Below are positions 10,197 through 19,439 of a DNA stretch of 64,000 bases, one piece after another. The DNA is taken from assembly GCA_027068915.1 (NCBI GenBank), contig JAMOLT010000010.1, forward strand, positions 62,001-126,000. The letters run 5' to 3'. Origin of the DNA: Sedimenticola sp. GTDB taxonomy: Bacteria; Pseudomonadota; Gammaproteobacteria; Chromatiales; Chromatiaceae. The notes beneath the pieces are model-generated. The model saw nothing but the letters and a program-made list of their open reading frames with translations, was not told the DNA's origin and searched no databases. The translations under genes and the position numbers were made by a program. Within the stretch, counting starts at the first letter, position 1. Every line of letters starts with the position of its first letter.

Positions 10197-13100
10197 GTGC
10201 CCAAGAAAAAAATCAAACCAAAAGACCTGCTGAGCGCCTGGATGGAAATCGATTCGGCGTTCGAAAACGGCGCAGCGCAAGAAGCAGGACAAATATTCGA
10301 GCAGGGTATTTCCGGCTTGGCCCCCGATCTGTTGCAAGCCACCGCATCACCAGGCATGGACCTGTTGCCTGGTGATCTGATGTCCAGGTACCGTATCATT
10401 CGCCCGCTGGGTAGCGGTGGAATGGGTGACGTCTATCTGGCGGAACGTGCCGATGGCCAATACGAAAAGCGGGTTGCGCTGAAAATCATGTCCCTGGGAC
10501 TCACCAGCCCCACCCTGCTTACCCGCTTTTCCCGAGAACGGCAAATCCAGGCCGAGCTGAACCACCCGGGCATTGCAAAATTGCTGGATGCCGGGATTGC
10601 GGAAGACGGCAGGCCCTGGTTTGTACTGGACTACATCCAGGGCATCCCATTGATCGAGTTCTGTAAAACACGGGATCTCGATCAGAAAAAGGTTATCCCT
10701 CTGTTTCTCCAGATATGCCGTGCCATCGCCTATGCGCATGACCACGGCATAGTGCACCGGGATCTCAAACCCGAGAACATTCTGGTGCAGGGCGGCGCGG
10801 ACAAGCCTCAACCTGTTATCGTGGATTTCGGCATCGCCTCCCGCAAACAGGATGAAGAACTCACCCAAATGGGCAACCTTCCGGGCACCCCGGCGTATTC
10901 CTCTCCGGAACAAATCAAGGGCAACTACGCCGCGCTCGATCACCACAGCGACATCTTTTCCCTGGGCATTCTGCTGTACGAGCTGATCGACAACAGACGC
11001 CCTTTCGACGGAAACAGCAGCGCCGAAATCGGGTATCACATCATTGATCAGGATACGCCACCCCTGATCCACGAAGGTATTTCACCTGACCTTACTGCCA
11101 TCATATTCAAGTGTCTGGAGAAATCACCCCGGGACAGATATTCATCGGTGCACAAGCTGATCGAGGATCTGCAGAACTACCAGCAGGGAAAGCCCGTTGC
11201 GGCAAATCCCGTAGGATTCTGGTTCAGGGCTCGCCGCAAGGTTCGCAGATACCCGCTGCTCAGCGCATTGGCACTGTTCACGACGGCGGTGATGTTGACC
11301 CTGGCCGGCATCTCTATCTTACAATATCTGGACAAGCACAGATTTGCCGCGGCGCAGGCGCAACTGGCGCAACGCTATGGCCAGGTGGCACAGCAGATCG
11401 AAAGCAATGCACGCCTGATCTACAGCAGACCCTTGCACAATATCGAAAAGGAACTGGCAGAACTCAAGCGCCGCTATCTGGCCTTGAACAAGAACCTGGG
11501 GCGCCTGAACAAATCCAGCCAATACGTTGCCCAGTATGCCCTGGGGCGCGCAGCATTGAGCCTGGGAAACATCGATGCTGCGAGGCAGCACCTGGAACAG
11601 GCCTGGAAAGCCGGCCTGAAAGAACCGCTGTTGGCCTTGCGACTGGGGCAGACCCATGTGAAGCAATATGGCAAGGTAACCCGGGAGATGCGTCTTCTCA
11701 TGCTGTCCAGCGTTCAAACGCGAAAAGAAGCCTTCGACCGTGCAAGAAAAAACCACCTGCAACCCGCATTGAAATTCCTTGCATTGGGAGCGGCCGCAGA
11801 TCATGAAGAAGCAGGTATTGCCAAAGCCATCCTGCTTTACGCTACGGGCGACACCGAAGGTGCCCTGCAAACCCTGCAACAAACGACCGACACGGCGGCC
11901 TGGCCGGTCACCGCCATGATAGCCAATGGCAATTTCCACCTCGAGCTGGCGGAAAACAGCCAGTTCGAAGGCAACAACCGGCAGGCCTACCAGTATCTGC
12001 TCGAGTCAGAAAACCTGTTCCACAAAGCCGGGCAGATCGCCAGGAGCCACCCTGACGCCATTACCGGCAATTGTATTGCCCGCACGAAACTCATACAGGC
12101 CGGGGAATACCAAAAATACCGGGAGAAATACGGCAATCCTGCGCTCATCGCACCCTGCGATGCCTTGATGACCGTGCTGCCAAATGACCCTGATTCCAGG
12201 ATCCAGGCCGCCCGTGCATATGTCAACGCAGCCCGGCAGATACGGCGCCATGGCGACAATCCCTCCCAGGCTCTGCGCAAGGCCGAAACCCATGTGACCA
12301 GGATCCTGAAACAGACACCAGAGAATCCCCAGGCATTGCGGCTCATGGGTTCTCTGAGAATGACGCAATCCCGATGGCGCTATGAAAGCGGCGGAGACGG
12401 CAATGGCCTGCTGATCGATGCCATAGAGGCCTTTGAAAAAGCAGCGCAATACACCCCCGGCGACATTGCACTACTGGAAGAACTGGCGCTTGCCTTGCAA
12501 GACGCAGGAGAAACCGAATATAACAACGGCGGAGACGGCAATCCCGCCTACATTTCGAGCAACCAGCTCTACGCACAACTCATAGCCCAGCCTCAAATCG
12601 CGCTGAACACACGTTTGGGATATGCCCGAGGCTTATCCTGGCAGGCCTATTATCTGTACAGCAGTGGCCGCAAGGCCGAGTTCCCCCTGCGAGAGGCCAT
12701 TCGCAACGCCCGCATGGCGGTGGAAAAATCCCCGGGAAACCCGTATGCCATGCGAATACTGGCCATGGCCGAATATACCCGGGCAGAATATTTGCACATG
12801 CAAATGAAAGACCCGTCAGAAGCATCGGCCACCGCATTTGATCACTACCAGGCAATCATCTCCTCGGATCCGAGCAACCTTATTGCCCGAATCAATCAAC
12901 TGGGCCCCCTGTCCCTGACTATCGACTTTTCACTGGATCAAGGCATATCCCAGAAGAAACAACTGGCGTTGATGCACCAGTTATTACTGGATTTCGAAGG
13001 TTACAAGAACAAGGCATTTCATGCACAACTGATCTGGGCGGATTACTGGCGCTACAAGGCAAAGCAGGCGCTACTGGAAAACAGAACCCCGGAAGAAGCG

Positions 13101-13460
13101 CTCACAAAAGCACACACATTCATGAAGTTGGCGCTCGAGGGGAAAGTGGATCGTTATCAAGCCATCCAGAGTTCCGGCCACCTGGCGGTTTTCGAGCATA
13201 CCTGGCGCCAAAACTCGGGAAACTGGGATCAACAGGCATACAACGACGACTTGCTCGCATTGTCGAGATCCATCGACGAATATCCCGATTTACCCATACT
13301 TCGGGCGCTCAGAGGGAAACTCAAGGGAATCACCTCGAAACAGGCTTCTGACTGGTCGCAAGTGATCGCAGATTTTCAGTCGACAATCGCCATGAATCCC
13401 CTGCTGGAAAACCGCTATGGGCCTGAGCTGAGACAGGCCATCCTGATGTCGGGACGCTGA
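10197..13460 (+). CDS. Transmembrane Ser/Thr protein kinase with long repeat-rich C-terminal region
   Basis: A 1087-residue Hanks-type kinase. The GTG start is preceded by AGGAA. The kinase domain (about residues 65-335) is intact: glycine loop LGSGGMGDV (71-79), Lys96 in VALK, HRDLKPEN (catalytic Asp189), DFG (210-212) and GTPAYSSPEQ. A single membrane helix (about 353-377) places the remaining 700 residues outside the cytoplasm. That part is helical and TPR-like, rich in paired helices such as LGRAALSLGNIDAARQHLEQA. The next gene, 66 bp downstream on the same strand, is a sigma factor of the type often encoded beside such kinases, so the sigma factor is a likely substrate (inferred). All catalytic residues are present, so I expect an active enzyme. 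Confidence 0.9.
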   Translation: MPKKKIKPKDLLSAWMEIDSAFENGAAQEAGQIFEQGISGLAPDLLQATASPGMDLLPGDLMSRYRIIRPLGSGGMGDVYLAERADGQYEKRVALKIMSLGLTSPTLLTRFSRERQIQAELNHPGIAKLLDAGIAEDGRPWFVLDYIQGIPLIEFCKTRDLDQKKVIPLFLQICRAIAYAHDHGIVHRDLKPENILVQGGADKPQPVIVDFGIASRKQDEELTQMGNLPGTPAYSSPEQIKGNYAALDHHSDIFSLGILLYELIDNRRPFDGNSSAEIGYHIIDQDTPPLIHEGISPDLTAIIFKCLEKSPRDRYSSVHKLIEDLQNYQQGKPVAANPVGFWFRARRKVRRYPLLSALALFTTAVMLTLAGISILQYLDKHRFAAAQAQLAQRYGQVAQQIESNARLIYSRPLHNIEKELAELKRRYLALNKNLGRLNKSSQYVAQYALGRAALSLGNIDAARQHLEQAWKAGLKEPLLALRLGQTHVKQYGKVTREMRLLMLSSVQTRKEAFDRARKNHLQPALKFLALGAAADHEEAGIAKAILLYATGDTEGALQTLQQTTDTAAWPVTAMIANGNFHLELAENSQFEGNNRQAYQYLLESENLFHKAGQIARSHPDAITGNCIARTKLIQAGEYQKYREKYGNPALIAPCDALMTVLPNDPDSRIQAARAYVNAARQIRRHGDNPSQALRKAETHVTRILKQTPENPQALRLMGSLRMTQSRWRYESGGDGNGLLIDAIEAFEKAAQYTPGDIALLEELALALQDAGETEYNNGGDGNPAYISSNQLYAQLIAQPQIALNTRLGYARGLSWQAYYLYSSGRKAEFPLREAIRNARMAVEKSPGNPYAMRILAMAEYTRAEYLHMQMKDPSEASATAFDHYQAIISSDPSNLIARINQLGPLSLTIDFSLDQGISQKKQLALMHQLLLDFEGYKNKAFHAQLIWADYWRYKAKQALLENRTPEEALTKAHTFMKLALEGKVDRYQAIQSSGHLAVFEHTWRQNSGNWDQQAYNDDLLALSRSIDEYPDLPILRALRGKLKGITSKQASDWSQVIADFQSTIAMNPLLENRYGPELRQAILMSGR

Positions 13461-13526
13461 TTTGCCCCTTCCCCTGGAACTGGGTATGCTCGAATCATCA
13501 CAACCGTTGCTGTTCATCCAAAACAC

Positions 13527-14102
13527 ATGCTGCAAACCGTCTGGGAAGGAAAGGAAGCCGGTCACATCACAAGAATGATCAATCGGGCATACGCGGGCGA
13601 TACCCATGCCAGGGAAGAACTGCTGCCCCTGATCTATCAGGAATTGAAGACCATTGCCGCACAGCAACGCAGACGCCAGGGCAAGCCTTCCGACATGCTC
13701 AATACCACCGCCGTGGTCAATGAAGCCTGGCTGCGATTGCAGCAGCATGATCAGGACTACAAAAACCGCTACCACTTCCTCGCCGTAGCAGCCACGGCAA
13801 TGCGCCAACTGCTCATCGATGAAGCCCGCAGGCAACTGCGCAACAAGCGGGGAGGCGGCGTAGCCATCCAGGTAACCCTGGGCGACCAGCTCGGCAGGGA
13901 AGACCAGGCCGAATGGCTGGTGGCGCTGGACCAGGCACTGACCCAGCTGGGAGAATACAAACCCCGCCTGCAGGAAGTATTTCAATTGCGCTTTTTCGTT
14001 GGCCTGACAGAAAATGAAACGGCAAAAGCATTGAATATCAGTGAAAGCACCGTCCGCCGGGACTGGGCCAAGGCGAAAACCATGCTCTCGGTTGCACTCT
14101 GA
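13527..14102 (+). CDS. ECF-like RNA polymerase sigma factor (kinase-associated type)
   Basis: A 191-residue sigma-70 family protein with sigma2 (about 25-110) and sigma4 (about 125-187) and no sigma3. The sigma4 helix-turn-helix is LTENETAKALNISESTV. Ordinary ECF factors carry an acidic DAED-like motif in region 2.2. Here that place reads LNTTAVVNEAWLRL, with Thr60 and Thr61 and no acidic run. This matches the TIGR02999-like group, some of which (EcfP of Vibrio) are activated by threonine phosphorylation in this region by a partner kinase. No anti-sigma gene is adjacent, and the kinase precedes it. The start at 13527 has a weak ribosome site. An in-frame ATG at 13575 is possible. Confidence 0.85.
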   Translation: MLQTVWEGKEAGHITRMINRAYAGDTHAREELLPLIYQELKTIAAQQRRRQGKPSDMLNTTAVVNEAWLRLQQHDQDYKNRYHFLAVAATAMRQLLIDEARRQLRNKRGGGVAIQVTLGDQLGREDQAEWLVALDQALTQLGEYKPRLQEVFQLRFFVGLTENETAKALNISESTVRRDWAKAKTMLSVAL

Positions 14103-14168
14103 CGCCTCATATCGTCGCTCAATCCGCAACCACCATCTATCTCGCAAATACTTCCATAAAAAACAAAT

Positions 14169-14239
14169 CCGGTCCAACTTGACCGGTTGCAGGCGTTTTT
14201 GGCGTATTCAGTAAGTAGAAGCGGAAATGATTATTCCGC
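14169..14239 (+). promoter_or_regulatory. Candidate control region of the DUF1566 genes
   Basis: Between the sigma factor and the first secreted gene there is an inverted repeat CCGGT/ACCGG (14169-14173, 14182-14186) around TCCAACTTG, which resembles an ECF -35 element. A hairpin GCGGAA/TTCCGC (14221-14226, 14234-14239) lies 32 bases before the start codon. Assignment as a target of the neighbouring sigma factor is inference. Confidence 0.3.
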
Positions 14240-14271
14240 ATCGACAGGCTGAATATTCCGGAGAAAAGACC

Positions 14272-15093
14272 ATGCCTAACAACACCCATTTTTCCGTCCG
14301 GACAAGCATCACACCTGCGCTGACCCTCCTGGCAGGCGTTTTGAACCCGGGTTCACTATGTGCAACCAACCTCACCGATACCGGCCAGGATCTCTGTTAC
14401 AACGGCAGCGGCATGGTCGCCTGCGATGCCAGTACGACGGGAGACAGCGCAGCCTACCCCGGCCAGGATGGACGATTTGGACGCGACGCTGCCGCCGCCG
14501 CAGGACAACTCAGCAAGATTGGCGCGGGAGAAGCCGGATTCGACTACACAAAAATATGCAACAGTGGAGAACCGGCTGGAAATGGCGATTGCCCGGCAAA
14601 CCCGGTTCCTGGCAACGGCACCAATGACTGGGGATGCACAAGGGACAACGTCACCAACCTGATATGGGAAGTAAAAATCAATGATGTGGCGCACTTGAGA
14701 CACCACGCCTGGACATACAGCTGGTACAGCACCGATGGCACGACAAACGGGGGAAACGCCGGCACGCCGGACGGCGGCGACAATTGTCTGGACACCACAC
14801 GCTGTGACACCGAAAAATTCCTGGCTGATGTAAATGCCGCGGGTCTTTGTGGCCAGTCTGACTGGCGGGTGCCCAACCCAGGCGAACTGCAAACCCTGGC
14901 CAACTACAGCAAAGCCTCAGGACCCCCCATCGATAACGGCTATTTCCCCAACGCCGTCAATGCCTTCCACTGGTCAGCATCTTCCACCGCAATCGCAGGC
15001 GCAACCTACGCATGGGCGGGCAATGGCCGTTCTGGCGGGTTTCCCAAATCAAATCAGTATGCCGTACGCCTGGTGCGTGGCGGGCAACCCTAG
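14272..15093 (+). CDS. Secreted DUF1566 (Lcl C-terminal) domain protein
   Basis: A protein of 273 residues from the ATG at 14272, which has GGAG eight bases upstream. A longer frame begins at 14227. The signal peptide (about 1-32) ends near GSLCATN. The C-terminal half is a DUF1566 domain: TNLIWEVK, the DWRVPNPGELQTL signature, HWSASS and the terminal YAVRLVRGGQ. The middle carries several Cys (CTRDN, NCLDTTRCDT) probably disulfide-bonded in the periplasm or outside. DUF1566 resembles sulfatase-modifying and lectin-like folds and is common in surface proteins of aquatic bacteria. Function is unknown. It follows the kinase and sigma genes and precedes a second DUF1566 protein. Confidence 0.78.
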   Translation: MPNNTHFSVRTSITPALTLLAGVLNPGSLCATNLTDTGQDLCYNGSGMVACDASTTGDSAAYPGQDGRFGRDAAAAAGQLSKIGAGEAGFDYTKICNSGEPAGNGDCPANPVPGNGTNDWGCTRDNVTNLIWEVKINDVAHLRHHAWTYSWYSTDGTTNGGNAGTPDGGDNCLDTTRCDTEKFLADVNAAGLCGQSDWRVPNPGELQTLANYSKASGPPIDNGYFPNAVNAFHWSASSTAIAGATYAWAGNGRSGGFPKSNQYAVRLVRGGQP

Positions 15094-15150
15094 CCTGTTT
15101 TCCTGACCTGAAAGCCACGATTACCAAATCACAGACCCAAGGAAGCAGCC

Positions 15151-17034
15151 ATGACTCGCAGCAAGCACACTTTCGACATCGAGTTTCTCCCAACAGCCAA
15201 CAACCGGCACTGGAAACTTCTTGCCCTGGCGCTCTTCATCATCAATCCGCTTTCTTCAGATGTCGAAGCGGCCTGTAGCGCAGGCAACCCCAATGCCAAT
15301 CTCCTCGAAACCACCCCTGACAGTGATTTTTCATTCAATACCGATGGCACGGTAACCCACAGCAGCACCCGGCTGGTCTGGGATCGTTGCGCCCTGGGAA
15401 TGACCCTGGACGACAAGGGTACCCCGGATGATTTCAGCGATGATGCCTGCATCGGCACGGCAACCGCCGATACCTGGCAAAACATGCTCAAGGAAGTCGT
15501 CAACAGGAACAACGTCAGCTACCTTGGACATGATGACTGGCGTCCACCCAACATCAAGGAACTGCTTTCCATTGTCGAAAGCTGTGGCGGCAATCCAGGC
15601 ATCAATCAAACGGTTTTTCCCGATACCCCTACGGCCTCCACATCACGCTTCTGGTCAGCCACCTCCTATGCCACGAACTCCAACTATGGCTGGCAGGTCA
15701 GTCATTTTGTCGGGAACAGCGGCATCATGAGCAAAACGCTCAACAACCACCTGCGCCTGGTGAGGGGAGGACAAGCTGCAGACGCCTTTGACCGCCTGAC
15801 CATCACCACCAGCATGTCGCTGACAAGTCGTCCCGCCAGCCCCTCCACCTACGGGGAAGCCTTGACCCTGACGGCTACTGTTAGCGGAAGCGCTCCCAGC
15901 GGTGCTGTTGTATTCGGCGAAAACGGGACAACGCTGACCTGTGATGGTGGAAACCAGATCCTGGTTGCAGGACAGGCCACCTGTATTCTCGACAACCCTG
16001 CTGCCAACAGTTACAGCTTCTCCGCTGACTATGCGGGCGACGCCGGCAACAGCGCCGCCAGTGCTTCACTTGGCCATCGGGTCAGACGCAAAATACTGAC
16101 CCTATCCGGTCTTGGCGCAGACAAGGTCTATGACGGTTCCACCGATGCCCCACTTACCGGCAACGCAAGCCTCGACGGCGTCATCAACAACGACGATGTG
16201 GCCCTCAGTGGCACCGGAGCAGGCACCTTCAGCGACGCCAACGCAGGCACAGACAAAACGGTGACGCTCACCGGATTTTCCCTGACGGGCAGTAGCGCCG
16301 GCAACTACGATTTGGCATCACCCCTCACCCTTACCGCCACCATCAGCAAGGCGCCCCAGCGCATCGAAGGTCTGGCTGCCGCAGCCCATGGCGGCAGCGC
16401 CACATTGAGCGTCACCAGCAGTGGCGTAACGGGCAATCCCGTGATGTATGCCAGCAACACCTCACAAAACTGCACCGTCGACGGCAACACCATGACCCTG
16501 CTGCGAAACGGCACCTGCACGGTGACCGCCAATCAGGAGGGGAATGCCAATTACCTGCCCGCAGGCGAAAGAACCCTGAACATCATCGGCCTGGCGCTGC
16601 AGGTCAACCGCTTGGGCAGCGGCACCGTCTCCAGCGACTTCCGCGGCATAGACTGCGGTTCGCTCTGCAGAGGCTATTTCATCCAGGGCGAAACCATCAC
16701 CCTTGCGGCAACCCTGGATCCGTCATGGGAAACCGGCAGCCTTGTGTGGGGAAATGCCTGCGCATCCAGCACCGGGAATTCCTGCTCATTGCGCATGGAT
16801 GCTGATCAAACCGCAGCCATCGAATTCCTGTGCCATTTCGACAGCATTCCGGAACCTGCGGCGCCCATCAACAGCCCGGACACATGGAAGTGCGACGCCC
16901 TGCAAGCCACCGAGGGATTCCGGATCATTGGTCCCAATGGCGACGTGCTGTTCGAGGCCAGAACCGGCATCGAACTGGGCCCCGGGTTCGAGGTTGGCGC
17001 CGGCGGCATCTTCCGCGCCCTCGTTCTCCCTTGA
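15151..17034 (+). CDS. Secreted multidomain DUF1566 / Ig-like / YDG repeat protein
   Basis: A 627-residue protein with AAGGA before its ATG and a signal segment at about residues 20-41 (LLALALFIINPLSSDVEA). Domains in order: DUF1566 (about 45-210, with HDDWRPPNIKELLSI, RFWSATSYA and LRLVRGGQ), a bacterial Ig-like domain (about 215-310), a YDG-type domain (KVYDGSTDAPLTGNA, about 315-395), another beta domain ending CTVTANQEGNANYLP, and a domain like the divergent InlB repeat (LGSGTVSSDFRGIDCG). It ends with a short segment FRIIGPNGDVLFEA. The build is that of an extracellular adhesin-like stalk. No sortase, autotransporter or type 1 signal is visible. Confidence 0.8.
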   Translation: MTRSKHTFDIEFLPTANNRHWKLLALALFIINPLSSDVEAACSAGNPNANLLETTPDSDFSFNTDGTVTHSSTRLVWDRCALGMTLDDKGTPDDFSDDACIGTATADTWQNMLKEVVNRNNVSYLGHDDWRPPNIKELLSIVESCGGNPGINQTVFPDTPTASTSRFWSATSYATNSNYGWQVSHFVGNSGIMSKTLNNHLRLVRGGQAADAFDRLTITTSMSLTSRPASPSTYGEALTLTATVSGSAPSGAVVFGENGTTLTCDGGNQILVAGQATCILDNPAANSYSFSADYAGDAGNSAASASLGHRVRRKILTLSGLGADKVYDGSTDAPLTGNASLDGVINNDDVALSGTGAGTFSDANAGTDKTVTLTGFSLTGSSAGNYDLASPLTLTATISKAPQRIEGLAAAAHGGSATLSVTSSGVTGNPVMYASNTSQNCTVDGNTMTLLRNGTCTVTANQEGNANYLPAGERTLNIIGLALQVNRLGSGTVSSDFRGIDCGSLCRGYFIQGETITLAATLDPSWETGSLVWGNACASSTGNSCSLRMDADQTAAIEFLCHFDSIPEPAAPINSPDTWKCDALQATEGFRIIGPNGDVLFEARTGIELGPGFEVGAGGIFRALVLP

Positions 17035-17096
17035 TGGAGAACCCGCGCCCACCGCCAAATTGAAACGAGTAACACAAACGACACCGGAGATTAAAC

Positions 17097-19370
17097 ATGA
17101 GCACTTTCAACATTTCGGGCACACCACCCTGGCTGACGGTCTTTCTGCTCCTACTGTGCAGCGCCATACCGGTGCAGGCCCGGGATGCCAGCCTGCCCAT
17201 AACCCAAGGCATCAGCAGCGCACGCCTGGCCGAAGCACCCTGGACCGTCACTGTTGCGCTGTTCGAGAACCGGGAAGCCATCGAACCGATACAGGTGCAA
17301 AGCTTCGAACGCGGGCAGTGGCGGGCGGATATCGACCTGAACGACTGGCCACCGGCCAGGGAGCAAACCATTCGCTTCCAGACGCAATTGACGGGTATCG
17401 AACCGGCACGGGCCAAAACCCTATGGGCGGAAATGAGCATCGACGGTGTCCCTGCAGGCACGCGTTTTCCACTGGCGGCGGGCGCCAATGGCATCAGTAC
17501 CGAAGGCTTGATCGAGTCCCGTTCACTTACGGATGGCGGTTTCAAATTTCCCGACGGCAGCATACAGACCACCGCAGTGGACGCCAATTGTCCCGCGGGC
17601 AGCAGCATCCGCAGCATCAGCCCGGATGGCGCGGTGGCCTGCGAAACCATCAGCGATTCAGGCGGCGATATTACCGCCGTGGTTGCCGGCGCCGGACTTG
17701 GCGGCGGTGCTACCAGCGGCGATGCGACACTGACCGTCGACACCACCGCGATTCAGAAAAGAGTCACCGGCGCCTGCCCCGGCGGATCATCCATCCGCAG
17801 CATAGACGAGTCGGGTAACGTTACCTGCGAAGCCGATGACAATGCCGGCGGCGATATTACTTCGGTAACGGCCGGCACCGGTCTCGTGGGTAGCGGCGCG
17901 TCTGGAGACGTGACTCTCGGCGTGAACATCCCGTTACATCTTATTGGCTCCGCAGACCTGAACAAGGGCATCATTCAAGGAACCAACACATCATCAAGCG
18001 GCTACGGCGTGAAAGGAAGCGGCGGTCTTGCCGGGGGCTATTTCCAGAATTCGAACAGCAGCGGCCGGGCAAGAGTGGGGGGTGTTGATACCGGCATCGA
18101 GGCCTACGGCAATACCTCGGGCGGCTATTTCAAGGATTTGGACGACAGCGGCTTTGCCAATGTAGGCGTTGAGGATACCGGCATCAAGGCCTACGGCAAT
18201 ACTTCAGGCGGCTATTTCGAGGATTTGGACGGCAGCGACTACGCCTGGGTAGCCTATGGCGGTCACGGCATCAAAGCCTACGGCAGTACCTCAGGCGGCT
18301 ATTTCAAGGATGTGGACGGCAGCGGCTTTGCACATGTGGGGGTTGGGGATACCGGCATCAGGGCCTTCGGCAATGACTTGGGCGGTCTTTTCAGGGATTG
18401 GGACGGCAGCGGCCTTGCGAATGTGGCCATCGGGGATGCCGGCATCAGGGCCTTCGGCAATGACTTAGGCGGTCATTTCGAGGATTCGGACAGCAGCGGC
18501 TTTGCAGATGTGGGCATTGGCGATACCGGCATCAGGGCCTTCGGCAATGACTTAGGCGGTCATTTCGAGGATTCGGACAGCAGCGGCTTTGCAGATGTGG
18601 GCATTGGCGATACCGGCATCAGGGCCTTCGGCAATGACTTGGGCGGTCATTTCGGGGATTCAAACAGCAGCGGCTATGCCAATGTAGGGGTTGGTGATAC
18701 CGGCATCAGGGCCTTCGGCAATACCTCAGGCGGCTATTTCGAGGACAGAACCAGCGGTAGCTACGCAAGAGTGGGCTATTCCTCCGCCAAGATCTTCGGC
18801 ACAGGCACCGTCAATTTCGTGCAGAACCACCCAAAAAACAGCGATGAAGTCATCGTCTACACCGCCCCGGAAGGCGATGAGGTGGCCACCTATACCCGCG
18901 GCTCCGCCAAACTGGTCAACGGCGAGGCTCGTATTCCCCTGGGCGAAACCTTTCAGTGGGTCACCAACCCGGACATCGGCCTGACCGCGCATTTGACCCC
19001 CAAAGGCGGCTGGGCGGCGCTCTATGTGGCGTCACTGAGCACCCGCGAAATGGTGGTGAAGGCCGCAGCGGGCAGCGATGGGAATGCGGCGTTCGATTAC
19101 CTGGTCTACGGTCTGCGCATCGGCTTCGAGGATGCGCTGGTGGTGCAGAAGAAAACCCGGGAGGCGCGGATTCCATCCATGGCGGATCATCGCCGCCAAT
19201 TCGACGAACATCCGGAAATGCGCCAGTACACGGCCCTGAGTCGTTATGCCCGCATGCAGGACAAAGACCGGGAGTCCGTTCTGCAGAATATGGCCGCAGC
19301 AACGGCTTTGCTGCAAGCGGTGGAGGAATACGACCCCCGGATTCACAAGCGCCCCGCAGCCGATCATTGA
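17097..19370 (+). CDS. Secreted fibre-like protein with nine 29-residue repeats
   Basis: A 757-residue protein with CGGAG before its ATG and a signal peptide (about 1-28, ending VQARD). After an N-terminal beta domain come two phage-fibre-like segments (GGDITAVVAGAGLGGGATSG and GGDITSVTAGTGLVGSGASG). Then there are nine tandem repeats (nucleotides about 18009-18791) with consensus IRAFGNDLGGHFEDSDSSGF plus ADVGIGDTG. The C-terminal 190 residues (VNFVQNHPKNSDEVIVYTAP onward) look like a fibre-tip or chaperone-like domain, ending in a helical segment. Repeated short strands with conserved Gly suggest a beta-helical or trimeric stalk. It sits last in the kinase-sigma-DUF1566 run. Function is inferred as a cell-surface fibre or adhesin. 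Confidence 0.72.
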   Translation: MSTFNISGTPPWLTVFLLLLCSAIPVQARDASLPITQGISSARLAEAPWTVTVALFENREAIEPIQVQSFERGQWRADIDLNDWPPAREQTIRFQTQLTGIEPARAKTLWAEMSIDGVPAGTRFPLAAGANGISTEGLIESRSLTDGGFKFPDGSIQTTAVDANCPAGSSIRSISPDGAVACETISDSGGDITAVVAGAGLGGGATSGDATLTVDTTAIQKRVTGACPGGSSIRSIDESGNVTCEADDNAGGDITSVTAGTGLVGSGASGDVTLGVNIPLHLIGSADLNKGIIQGTNTSSSGYGVKGSGGLAGGYFQNSNSSGRARVGGVDTGIEAYGNTSGGYFKDLDDSGFANVGVEDTGIKAYGNTSGGYFEDLDGSDYAWVAYGGHGIKAYGSTSGGYFKDVDGSGFAHVGVGDTGIRAFGNDLGGLFRDWDGSGLANVAIGDAGIRAFGNDLGGHFEDSDSSGFADVGIGDTGIRAFGNDLGGHFEDSDSSGFADVGIGDTGIRAFGNDLGGHFGDSNSSGYANVGVGDTGIRAFGNTSGGYFEDRTSGSYARVGYSSAKIFGTGTVNFVQNHPKNSDEVIVYTAPEGDEVATYTRGSAKLVNGEARIPLGETFQWVTNPDIGLTAHLTPKGGWAALYVASLSTREMVVKAAAGSDGNAAFDYLVYGLRIGFEDALVVQKKTREARIPSMADHRRQFDEHPEMRQYTALSRYARMQDKDRESVLQNMAAATALLQAVEEYDPRIHKRPAADH
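18009..18791 (+). repeat. Tandem 87-bp repeat array inside the fibre gene
   Basis: Nine in-frame units of 87 bp (29 codons), the first slightly longer. Unit boundaries fall at 18096, 18183, 18270, 18357, 18444, 18531, 18618 and 18705. The units at 18444-18530 and 18531-18617 are identical in DNA, which points to a recent duplication. Outer units are diverged (AYGNTSGGYF type), inner ones more alike (AFGNDLGGHF type). Confidence 0.93.
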
Positions 19371-19380
19371 AGCCTGGGGT

Positions 19381-19411
19381 TGCAGGGCAATAGCCATTAC
19401 TTTGCCCTGCA
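19381..19411. terminator. Hairpin between the convergent fibre gene and polX
   Basis: A perfect 10-bp stem TGCAGGGCAA (19381-19390) with TTGCCCTGCA (19402-19411) and an 11-base loop. It stands between two convergent stops, so it may end transcription from either side. Neither strand has a clear T-tract next to it. Confidence 0.45.
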
Positions 19412-19439
19412 CGCACCAGGAAGAAAAAGGATCAGAGTA

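Noticed and set aside
18009-18791. Possible CRISPR array because of regular repeats
   Set aside because: The repeats are 87 bp, directly adjacent without spacers and keep one reading frame.
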